From assembly GCA_025200525.1 (NCBI GenBank), contig CM045767.1:10957273-11021272 (forward strand): a stretch of 64,000 nt of DNA. Direction: 5' to 3'. Positions 41,793-53,446 of this stretch are shown one piece after another. Origin of the DNA: Camellia lanceoleosa. Lineage: Eukaryota; Streptophyta; Magnoliopsida; Ericales; Theaceae. Both the position numbers and the translations under genes were made by a program. Under the pieces are notes generated by a model. That model saw nothing but the letters and a program-made list of their open reading frames with translations, was not told where the DNA came from and searched no databases. How positions within the stretch are numbered: position 1 is the stretch's first letter; each line of letters starts with the position of its first letter.

Positions 41793-44700
41793 ATTTCGCG
41801 TAAATAGCGGTACAAGAGTCTCAAATCAACTGATTCAACTGCAAATTGAAGCGCTACAAAACCTACATTACGATCAGAAACCCTAAAAATCGCCCAGGAT
41901 CAGATCGAATTCACAAGACTGTTGCCCCATCTCTCTCACACTCAAAAACCCTAAAACCTAGAGACAAATGGGTAGAGATAAACAAATGAGAGATTGAGGA
42001 TTTTGGGTTTCAGGGATTTTAATGGTTGGGGGTTTTGGGGCCGGGGGAGAGAACCCGATTAAGGATTTTGGTTGACAGATTGGGGATTTTGGGTTTTTGG
42101 GGGAGGGGAAGGGGGCAGGAGAATGGAAAATAAGAAACAGATTGGGAATTTTGGGTTTTTTGGAGAGAGGCAGGAATGCAAAGAGTGAGGAGAGACCAGG
42201 CAGGAATGGAAGAGTGAGGAAGGAAGGAGGGATTTTTGGATTTTTTCATTTTATTTTCGTACAAATAAATCTTTAAATAATAAAATGTCTTTTTTTTAAC
42301 AGAGGATGTCATTGTTAAAAAATTATTTTTATTAAAATAATTTTTTATATTTAATGAATTTTTATTTTTATTTCTTTTTCATTTAGTAAGGTTGAAAATT
42401 CCATTTGTTTTATATTTATTTTAATGAATAAAAAAAAATTTTTTTTTTTATCTTTGGTAGAAGTAGGGATAATATTTACTACATTAAAATAAAGCTTAAT
42501 TTTTGGTATGGTCAATGTGGCATTTTGCGGTGGTAGTAGTGGTAAAAAATGGAATAAAGATTCATAGTGCGGTAGTAACGCTGTGAGGGCATGTCGGTAG
42601 ATTTAAGATGGGTGGTGAGAGAGAGATGGAGTAGCAAGAGATTGATGAGAGAAGAGATAGAGACGGAGCAGGGCAGAATGCACGCGCGGAGACGTAAAGT
42701 GCCATGACGAGCTAGAGACAAATGTATGGTCCATGGCTAAAGTGCATTTCTTGTGTAGTGGAAGCTCAATAAATAGAGAAGAGACGAATAGACGGCAGAG
42801 TGAGTCTAAGGTGCTAACACAAACTTATATAGACAAGGCCGAGCCATGCATTGCACACACATGTAGAGAGTAGGCAGCGATATGAACAATGGCAGAGACA
42901 GACAAATTACAGAGAGAAAAGGATAAAGCCGTGAGAGTAGATGACAGGAAGAGAGAAAGAGATATAGAGAGAGAGAGAGCAGGGGAGACAGAGAGAAAAT
43001 GTGAGAGAGAGAGAGAGACATATAGACAAATGAGAGAAACATGAGATGAATCGAGAGATGAGCAGAGAAAGAGAGCGAAAAGAGATGATCAAGAGAAAGA
43101 CATAGAAAAATAGAGAGACGAGAGAAGAAAGATGAAGCGAGAGAGACTGGAGAGAGATAGAGAGAAGATAAATGAGCAAGAGAGAGAGAGATAGAGAGAT
43201 AAAGAGAAGAGAGATGAATGAGAGGCAAAGAGAGAAAGAGAAAGAGACAAAGACAAAGATTGACAAACAGAGAAGAGTGATGAGAGAGAGAGAAGAGAGG
43301 TAATATTTTGTGGTAGAGAAGAGGAACCACAAAGAGGTGGAAGGTGGCGGATAAGAGATGACGGTGGTGGTGGTGGTGGTGGTGATGACGAAGGAGATTA
43401 GCGGTGAAGTCAGTAGTAGTAAAGTAGATGGAGTAGCAGGTGAAAGAGAGGTAATGATAGTAGTAGTAGTGGCAATAGAGTAGTAGTGGTAGTGAAAGTG
43501 GTATAATGGTAGTAGTAATGGTAGTCGAGAGGTGAAACCATCGTAGTAGTAATGGTGGTAGTGAAATGGCATGGTAATAGTGGTGAAGGTGGTAGATGAG
43601 ATGAGGAGAGAGATAGATGAGTGAGAGACATGTAGAGAGAGAGAAAAAAAAAGAGATGAGAGAGAGATAGATGAATGAAAGACACAGAGAGAGAGACAAC
43701 AGAGAGAGAGAGAGATAAGAGTAATGAATGAGAGAAAGAAAGAAAATAGAGAGAAAAAGATGAAAAATTGGTGAAAGAGAGAGACAAAGAGAGAGAGAAA
43801 AAAAGAGCGAAATAGATAAATGAGAGAGACAGAAGAGATGAGCAAGAAAGCGAGAGAAAAAAGAAGAGAGAGAGAGAGAGAGAGAGATGAGAGAGATAGA
43901 GAGAGAGATGGACAAGAGACACAGAGAAAAACAGAGATGTATATAAAAGAGTGATAAGCGAGAGAGAGAAGAGAAGAGAGACAGAGACACAGAGAGAAAA
44001 GAGATTTTACCATGCAGGAAGAGTAATGAGCGAGAGAGAGACAGAGAAGAAAGACAGAGACACATAGAGAAAGTGAGAGACAAATAGACAAAGAAGAGTG
44101 ATGAGAAGAGAAAGGAAAAGAGAAGAGAGACAGAGACAGAGAGATAGTGAAGATGAAAAAATGGGTGAAAAGAGAAATGTTCAAGAGTAAGACGTCAGCT
44201 ATTTATAGTGGATCGATAAATCGAGAAGGAGCTCGATAACAGAGAAGATGGGAGTAAGAGAGTGAGCAAGGCAAACATAACTATGAGAAATAGACAAATA
44301 GACAAGTAGAGAGAGAGAGAGAGAAGAGCGATGAGTAAGAGAGAGAGATAGACAGAAAAAGAGACAGAGAGAGATAGAGATAAAGATAGAGGGAAAGATA
44401 GAAAAAAAGAGAAAATAAGAGATGAACGAGAAAGAGACACAGAAAAAGAAAGAGACAGAGAGAGAAGAGAAATGAGCGAGAGAGATAGAGAGAAAAGAAA
44501 TGAGAGAGAGATAGAGAGAAGAGAGATGAGCGAGAGAGACAAAGAGAGAAAACATATGAGAGAGATAGAGAGAAGAGAGATAGGCGAGAGACACAGAGAG
44601 AAAATGAGAGAGACAAACAGACAGACAAAGAAAGAAGAGTGATAAGTGAAAGAGATAAAGAGAAGAGAGAGAGATAGAGACAGAGAGACATGAAGATGAA

Positions 44701-45536
44701 AAAATGAGTGAAAAGAGAAATGTTATATCAAAAGAGTAAAAAGACATTGTTTTTTATTTTTATTTTTTAAGCATGTAAAAAAGTACTAGAATTTATTCAA
44801 ACCATTTTGTGATCAGATATATACGAAGCTGTCTCAAAACCACAATCACTATGCTAGGTTAGAGTTTTCCAAAAATTCTTTTGAGAAAATTATACTTTCT
44901 TGTTTTCCGTGTTATATTGTTTTTACTAAATTTTTTTAATATTTTAAGTATTTTTTTAAAAATTTTTAGACACACCTAACATAAATACACCTAAAAATTT
45001 TAAAAATTGTAAAAAAAATCTTTTAAAAATTCACTAAATACTAAAAATACAATAATTCAATACATTTTTTTTTTGTATTTTTATGTATTTATTAATTTTT
45101 AAAAATATTTTTTCATAAATTTTTTTTAGATATATATAAGTAAGGTGCATCTAAAAAAAATATTTAAAATTTTAAAAATATTTATTAAAAATTTTTAAAA
45201 AAACACGAAAGTCACTTTTTGACATTTCGTAAAATGCCGCCTCAAAAAAGTAGTATTTATGATGGCACCATTTGCCGCCTCAAAAAGTAGAGCATTTACA
45301 TTTAGCTGGTCTCAAAGCAGAGTATTTGCAACTACAGAAAATACCGTCAAGAATGCTCTCATTTTTGAGACGACAAATTGTGTCGTCGCAAATGCTATGC
45401 TTTTTTAGACGATAAATGGTTCCGCTAAATACTCTACTTTTTGAGACGGCATTTTTTGCCATCGCAAAAAATGACTTTTTGAGACGACAAGTGTGTCGAA
45501 ATAGTCCTATCTCATATACCCACTTTTCTTGTAGTG
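41793..45536. mobile_element. Right part of the CACTA element, copy 2
   Basis: Begins inside the captured SFH leader, runs through the GA-rich block (42500-44730) and AT-rich repeat C (about 44850-45205), and ends TTTTCTTGTAGTG (45524-45536) followed by TTC. The left part is missing because the contig starts here. The internal terminus-like motif at 13165 is worn here (atttcttgtgtagtgg, about 42747). Confidence 0.88.
42500..44730. repeat. GA-rich block, copy 2
   Basis: Counterpart of 12960-15130. Parts near 42560-42950 are strongly scrambled compared with copy 1, while 44190-44730 is nearly the same. Long Ser/Leu ORFs on minus are not genes. Confidence 0.85.
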
Positions 45537-46883
45537 TTCATTGCAAGAATCAAATATGAGAACCTAAACTTATTAAATTGTGTCTATTCAATTGCTTAAT
45601 AAAATTTAAAATATTACTCCCAAAATTGAGGCCTGATGCATGATCCTCGAGGCTCCGTAAAAGTTATAGCAATTCCGCCACTTTATCACTAGGAAGACGA
45701 GCTCTAAACCGAGCTCTAAACAGTGGCATGCGAGGCGTGAAATTGAAGGCCATTTGCATATTGAGTGCGATGTTTCACGATTGTACAAAAAAAAAAAAAA
45801 GAGTTCAATCCTGCCGCAAATGTTGATCCATCGAGCTCATGTATATAAAAGAAAAAAAAATTTCGCACACTTGATCTCGAGCTTTCTTCCACTGCCTGCC
45901 GCTTCCACCGTCCGGCTGCTTGCCCTCTCCACCGGGTTCAAGCGCCACCTCTCATCCGCTGTCCTCTCCACCGCTTGGCGCTTTGCCTCGCTCGCATTTG
46001 TAGATTTGTCCTCCGCCGCTCATCTCCTCTATCGCTTGGACGCCTTTCTCCTCTTCACCGTCCGACGCCTCGCTTGGACTTGACTTCCATCCGTCAGCTT
46101 TATCTCTCACATAGCAAGATAGATATGGAAAAAAATATATATATATATATGTTCAAATCTCGCTTATAAGTTAGATGTTTATAAGTTCAAGATAGATGTT
46201 TAAAAAAGCTTCAAGATAGATGTTTATAACAATTCAATGGACTTGATATTTATAAACTCAGATGTTTATAGATGTTTATAAACTTAGATGTTTATAACAC
46301 CAAAAACAGCTCAAGATAGATGTTTATAAGTTTGTGAAACATTTGAGTTAATGAAACCAATGGTGGTTCCTTGAAGACAACCATGGGACGATTTCAACTC
46401 ATTGCTTCCATCCTATTAATCGATTTACTTGATTAACTATTAGACCCACCACGTGATTAACTATTAACTACCATTCACACCATCAATACATACACCACCA
46501 CCAATCAAGAGAAGGAAAGTACCACCATGTAATTGTGAGCCTTTATGAACCACCATGGCATTTCTATTTGGTCGATAGATATGAAAAAAGAAAAGAAAAA
46601 CAACAACAACAACACAACACAACATAACACAACAATTCGGCTTTTGGTTTAATCATATACTTCACCCAAACATTAATCATAATCGCTTTTGGTCCAAACA
46701 TTGGTTTATACTTCAGTCCATTATTCAACCGTTATACTTCAGCTTTTGGTTTATACTTCAGTCCATTATTGAAAGTTTAATCATTAAAAACACAATAACT
46801 GCTATTAATTCTGAATAATCTATTATTATAATAATCATTATTAAATCATTTGATTTCAATTTAATTTTTGAATGAGCGTAAAT
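45537..46883. other. 5' region of the MULE, copy 2
   Basis: Counterpart of 15947-17332 with many small differences. No gene is seen. Confidence 0.5.
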
Positions 46884-48464
46884 GGAGATTGATTCAAATA
46901 GTGTTGAGAATCCTTTATTAAAATGAAAGTGAAGAAGTTGAGGAACCTAAGAGGGATATGTGTTTTACCTCAAAGCAAGAAGCTGCATACATTTTATGCC
47001 AAATATGCTAAACATGTTGGGTTTTCTATAGCTTGTAAAACACAAGTTATTGGCGATGATGGAGAAGTAAGATACTTTGGGATTGAATGTTCTCGATCGA
47101 GGAAGAGAATTAAAAATCGTATAAACCCTTTAAAGCCATCTCGCTCCACAAAAATTGATTGCAAAGCAAGGGTACGAGCAAGCCTATAAAAGGATGGGAG
47201 ATTTATGTTAACCACAGTTAATCTTAAGCATAATCATGACTTGATCCCCACTGACTCACGCCATTTTGCAATGAATAAGAAAATCCTTAGTCCTGTGAAG
47301 AGAAGATTAGAAATTAATGATCAAGCAAGGATTGGGGTATTTAGGAATTATAACTCAATGGTTGTTAAAGCTGGGGGTTATGAGTCTTTAACATTTGATG
47401 AGCAAGATGCAAGGAATTACATTGAGAGAGCTAGAAAATTGAGGCTTGGAGAAGGAGATTCCGATGCACTTCAAAAGTATTTTTTGAGAATGCACGCACA
47501 AAATTCGAGTTTCTATTATATGATTAATGTTGATACTGACTTTCGTATAAGAAACTTATTTTGGGCAGATGCAATGAGTCGGACGGCTTATGAAGAATTT
47601 GAAGATGTTGTTTCATTTGACACAACTTACCTCACTAATAAATATGATATGCCATTTGTCTGCTTTGAGGAGTTAACCACTATGAACAGTCGATTTTGCT
47701 TGGTTATGGCCTATTATCTAGTGAAGACACTGATACATTTGTTTGGCTATTCAAATCATGGTTAAATTGCATGTTAGATCATCCTCCAAAAGCTATAATA
47801 ATTGATCAGTGCAAAGCTATGCAAAAGGCTATAGAAATAGTCTTCCCCAATACTCGACATCAATGGTGTTTATGGCATATCATGAAGAAGATTCCGGAGA
47901 AGTTGAAAAGGTATTCCCAATATGAATCCATGAAGATGGATTTGCAAAATGCAGTCTATAACACTTTCACAAAAGATGAATTTGAGATGAAATGGAAAGA
48001 GATAATTGCAAAATTCAATCTTTATGAGAATTAGTAGTTGGGGGTGTTATATGATGAGCGACATCGATGGGTTCTCGCTCTATGTCAAAGATATTTTTTG
48101 GGCTGGCATACCCACCACACAACGAAGTGAGAGCATGGATGCCCTTTTTCAATAATGTTTAGTAAACTGGTTTTAACATTTCATTTTAGGTGAATAGGGA
48201 CACATGGGCAATGCTATTGAAGGCACATCTCTCACCCCGTCAAGTGTGGAGATAATGAAAAGTCAAAGTTTCATGAATGCCCTAACTCAAATTTATGGAA
48301 TCGGCACATCTCGATCCCGCCACATCAGATTAGAGGCACACCGATTCATGACAACTCAACAATCCATGATTGCTACACATCAAATTTATGGAGCCGCATT
48401 ATCTTCCTTTGTTGACTTGAATGTACAAATGGACCACAATGACCATGGTGGAATTACTTGTTAG
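46884..48464 (+). pseudogene. FAR1-domain MULE transposase (copy 2), inactivated
   Basis: Same layout as 17333-18919: FAR1 domain at about 46960-47260, then the MULE core. It has an extra frame break at about 47658-47695 (after NKYDMPF) that copy 1 lacks. The rest resumes at 47696-48034 with the second Asp and the CLWHI segment. The TAA after RVRASL and the paired TAGs after LYEN are shared with copy 1, so they predate the split or are one locus. The C-terminal piece is at 48204-48464. Confidence 0.88.
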
Positions 48465-48629
48465 TAGGAAGCTTGTAATTGTAATGCCTTTTATGTCACT
48501 CAACTTGGAGTTTATTTTGTTTTGAATAATTTATTTAATATATTTTGATTAAGAACAAATTTATGTTGTTCCATACTTTGTTGTTATAGTTAATGTTCCC
48601 AATTGATGTTATATTTGTGTTCATTCTAT

Positions 48630-49290
48630 GCATTTAATGTGTTCCAAAATCAGGTTCCAAAAAATCAGGTCAAAAATGTGTTCCAAATCGTGAAAAATTT
48701 GTTACAACTGTTAAAAAATTATGTCTACAACTGCTTCAAAAACCTGTAGAAAAATCATTTTCAAAACTGTGGAAAAACCTGCTTAACTGCCTTGAAAACC
48801 AAAGCAGAAAAAATATGTCTTCAAACTGTGAAAAACCAAGATTCAAAAAAGCCGCTTTGAAAAACCCGTGGAAAAATCATCTTCAAACTGTGAAAAAAAC
48901 TCGCCTTTGAATTTGTCTTCAAAAACCTGTGAAAAAATATGTTAAAACCGTGTCAAAACCGGTGTTCAAATCTGTGTTGAAAAGTGTCCAGATCTCAACA
49001 ATGTGTGCGTAAATTGTGTTCACAATCTGTCAAGAATGTATGTTAACAAGTTGTCCAAATCTGGAAGCACCTATGCTCAAATAAACAAATAAATCTTCAT
49101 ACATAATATGTGTTCAAAAATGCATAAACAAATTCCAAAATCACCCAAAATATGTGTTCAAACCCACAAACAAATAACTTTTCATAATAATTTGTCCAAA
49201 ATCACCCAAAATCAACCCAAAATCTGGCCCAAAATCACCCAAAACCAACCCAAAATCAACCTAAAATCTATCCAAAATCTGTTCATAATA
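48630..49290. repeat. Degenerate short tandem repeats downstream of the transposase, copy 2
   Basis: Counterpart of 19084-19800. Where copy 1 has ctgtg units this copy repeatedly shows shortened or cagg-like forms. Confidence 0.7.
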
Positions 49291-49489
49291 TGTGTTCAAT
49301 CAAGCAAACAAATAACTTTCGAAGTTCCTATAAGATAACAAACAATCCTCATGATTACATATTCATACTTCTCAATTCATAACTCAGAATATATCATAAA
49401 TCTTTATATATATCATCTTCATAATTAAAACAACACCAATTTCATATCCTAACATGTATAAAAATTTATTACATCTTCATAATTAATAT

Positions 49490-49870
49490 CACACCAATTA
49501 CAAGCAAGATGAAGATCCCATTAATACAACACGAATTTCTATTTATGTCCCTTTGCAAGTTTTGCATCTGCGCTGCTCAAATTGAAGTTGTTCACTTTGA
49601 AATCAAGATGTTCGTCCATACTTTGAAGTTGTTCTATGACGCTTGGTGTATTGTCCATTCAAGACTTGCCCTTCCTCCCCACGCTAGAATTTGTAGGCAA
49701 GCACCATCAAATAAACCCATCGCAATCAAGACAACAATAAAAAGTTTATTCTTGTTTCGCCTCCTAAATTCAATGATTGCTTTTTCCGACATTGAGGACA
49801 ATTTCTGTTGCAAAATGTCAATTGATCTGATGTACTGCTGTTAACACTTGAAATTGACATCTGCAAAAAT
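49490..49870 (-). pseudogene. GRF zinc finger/coiled-coil ORF (copy 2), more broken
   Basis: Counterpart of 19955-20370. The minus-strand coiled-coil part (around 49560-49690) has additional small indels, so no long frame remains. The start region and the GRF segment (around 49780-49810) are still readable. Confidence 0.5.
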
Positions 49871-52390
49871 ATGAATCGAAATCTCAATCAGTTAGTGTAT
49901 TAGTCTTAGGACTGTTTAACTTGCTAGAAACAAAGGTGGTTCCTTGAAGGCTAAGGGTGGCCACTGTTTGGGCCATAGGTTATGGCCAATCAGCATGATT
50001 ATAACATCATGCTGGGCATGCACTTTTAAATGCAATTGGTCTTGTGTGTAGTGGTTGTGAGATGAGCTGTTGGAATATGTCTCAAATTCCCTTGAAGTTG
50101 GGTTTAGTAGATATTATTATTCCTCATCTACCGATAAAGTTAACTAGAACTCTATAAATAGGTAACTAGAGAGACATGGAATTTATTGCTGTAAGTTGGA
50201 ATTTATTCCAGAACTTGTGGAAAATTTTAAATCATGTAAATAATTCAATCAACACAATCATGTTCATGCTACAAATTCTTAAGTTTAGTGTCTTCTATTC
50301 TTGCTGTTCTCATACTTTTTTAATAATTAAAATTTTATTAGAACAGTTTAGTAGTTTTTTCATAACTGGTGTACTTAACTATACTATTAAAAAGTGAATA
50401 ATTGGTTAATGTACATAATACTAGTACTCGTTTGTACTTTCAGTTCACTTGTTTCATTGATCTGAATTTTTTTTTTTAAAACTTACACTAAATTGTTAAT
50501 TCTCTTTCAAAATTAGAAATTTAATGTAAAAGGACTCATATGTTTATATTAGGTGAGGTTCAACTGTCCAATGCGGAAAGAAAAATAGCATGCAGCTGAT
50601 ATGTTCCCAAATGGGAACTCAGAAAATGGAGAACTTAAGTGCATTCAAAGCTATGGCCTTGATATGTCATATGTCATATGTGATATTAGTTATTAGTTGA
50701 AGTGTTAGTTCACCCAAAGAAATCAGAGTACTGACCTCTACAAGGGCCACATTCTACATATTCTTGGTGAAAGCTAGAATATGAACCAAAACCTGATTGG
50801 CTTGTTTTGGCTCTGTTCATCAGTGCTTCTGTTTTGCTCCCAGTTCAAAGTTTTAGACTTCAAAAAAAAAAAAAAAAGGTTGTTTGGCTATGTATTGCAG
50901 GGTCAGTTTTCTCAAGGTCCCAAACCAAACTGAATATACATATGCACACACATATTTCTTACTCAAGTAAAGAAGGTACAACCTATACAAAAGTAAGAGC
51001 TTTTTAAAATATGTGGAACAGGATCCAACCAAGTCCAACAGAAGACTTGAAGAGGATAGCAACATTGTTGTCTTGCATCATTCATGAGAAATAGTCTTTA
51101 TTCCTCAATTGAATAGGCCTGGATAGGCACTATGCAAGTCTTCTACAATTGACCCAACTAAGCTGTGTCTAGCTTTAGTAACCTGCTTCTAATTATGGCA
51201 TTCTAAACATTAACTAGTAGAAAATAGTAAAACCAGTAATTGAACCAAGCCAACTTGGTTCTCTCTGTAATCTCTCCTCTTTGTCTCCTTCACTTCTACT
51301 CTTCCTCAGCTACTACACATAATGACCAACAAGGATCTTGCATTTCCAAAGAATCACAAATCACAAATATAATATAATTTTGTAGTTATTGTTTATTGAA
51401 TTACATATGTTTGGCTAAGCATGATTAGAAATTTACAACTACACGATGCTCTATAGAATCTTGTTTTCTTTGGGACATTTGACTTGTTTGTTATAATTTT
51501 CATCATAATCATATTCCTTCATTTTGTAAGGAATCAAAGACTTTAGAAACTTATTAAAATGGTTACCTAAACATAGGTATGTGTTAAGGAATTTTTTAAC
51601 AGCTTTGGCAAATGGGTTTTCTTTATTTTCTCTGTTTTTTAGAACAAAAATCAGTTTTCAATAACAATACCCAAGTTGACTGTGTTTGGCAGACTCTTAA
51701 AACAATTTTTTCTTCTCGGAGTTGCGAATTAACAAGAAAAATGCACGCTTAGTTTAGTCACCATAGACTGATAGATTGGGTATGGATCTAGCTTTGACAT
51801 TATTGCACCAAGTCCCTTTGATTCTAACCCACTACTTCAAGATTGGTAAACAAGAGTTTGGCTCATTCAAAGAACTGTTTAGAAAACTGAATTTAAAAAT
51901 AACTAGTAGGAAAGACGACAATGTAAAAGTAAAATTAAGGAGCGTGGTTTTTGTTGGAAATTTGAACTCCTGAACATAGGTGGAAGAAAACACAAACCAA
52001 GAGTAAAAAAAGTGGAGAAATTATGTGGTTTGTCAATATCTTGCAAGATCACTAGTCAATATTTGTGATTTGTGATTACAGTCTCCAATAAACTCAATTG
52101 CCCAAAGATTTCAATACAACACATAATGACTCTAACCCATCAATCCAAAAAATGAGGTAACCCATTACAAACAAACTTTAGACTGTTCTTTTTCCTCTAA
52201 ACAAACTGACTTCAATTGAAATGTGTTGTGAATTTTTTTTTTCAATTAAAGTTGAAATGTGTTGAAATGTTCTTTTTCCTCCAAACAAATTTTTTTGAAT
52301 TTGACAAACCTTAGGGTCACTGTTCTCTCAATAAGTTGCATAGAAAAAAAAAATTAAAGTTGAAATTTTTTACAATTAAAAAAATCAATT
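49871..52390. other. Non-coding DNA between MULE and retrotransposon, copy 2
   Basis: Counterpart of 20400-22880, nearly the same in its second half. No gene is seen. Confidence 0.5.
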
Positions 52391-52395
52391 AAGTT

Positions 52396-52985
52396 TGATA
52401 ATGCAGTTAATATACAACGAGTACCTGACAGAGCGGCCTGACCGATCCACACTTCTCGCACCAATATCCGGGTGATCAAACCCACCAATAAACCTGCAGA
52501 TAAGTTCAACGAGGAACGGGGAGTCCCCCAGTGAACCCTCCGACGAGTAAGTTAGAAAGAAAAGTAGAGTGTAGAGAGAGATTGGAGATAGAAAAGCTTA
52601 ACCTTCTTCTTGTCTTCAACGTTTGCTTATATCCTTTGGTTATCATTTCGCTGTCCCTTCCGACCTGCCATCTTGGCCGAAAGTCTATGCTGTAGCTTAC
52701 CTTGTTCAGGGTAAGGGGGTGCTGTTCCGACGGAGAGGTGTTGTCGTAATAAATGCTGTGATGAGCTGCATTAATGGTGATATGCAGTGGCAATAATTTT
52801 GCAGATCTTTGTCTGCTGATGTGGCTTGTCCTTTACCTGCCGTATGTCTGAATGTCATTGGCTCTTTATGCCACGCTGGATTCCAGCTATTCTGGACTTC
52901 ACCAGCTGGGTTATGTATTGGGCTCCAAGTGATGGGCTTAGGTTGTTCATAGTGGGTTGTGGCCTTTATGGGCTTACCCACGTCA
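52396..52985 (-). repeat. 3' LTR (left), copy 2
   Basis: 590 bp, TGATAATGCAG...CCCACGTCA. Differences from the 5' LTR of the same copy are mostly transitions. Confidence 0.93.
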
Positions 52986-53003
52986 GTAGTCCCCCATTCC
53001 CGA
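52986..53003 (-). other. Polypurine tract, copy 2
   Basis: Minus strand gggaatgggggactac next to the 3' LTR. Confidence 0.75.
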
Positions 53004-53446
53004 GTGCAGCTTTAGTCCAACGAAGGGAATAGTAATAAAGAGAATGAGGGTGTTAGAGATTGGTAGGATGGAGGTCGACTGGCAGGGGTGACCAAGTGGG
53101 TGGACCGACCGTGAGGTAGACCGAGTGGAAGGGAGGACCATAAGGTGGACCGACTGCGAATCGTGGCCGAGTGGAAGGGCCGACGACGAGGAGGGCCGAC
53201 CGCGAAGGTTGGCCGAGTGGGAGAGCCACCACGGAGGGCCGACCGTGAAGGTTATGGAGGGCCACGGCTCAAGAGGCGGTGTGTCACGTGGTGATTTGAA
53301 GTGTAAAAGACAGGTAAGTGAGGAGACAAAGTGATCGTGGTTGCACACGTGGCAACATCTCGTGGGGGGGAGATTAGGCGTTGGATCATAAATGAAACGA
53401 TAGGTCATTATGGGTGTTGAAAAGACAGTTTTGGCGGATGTTTTGA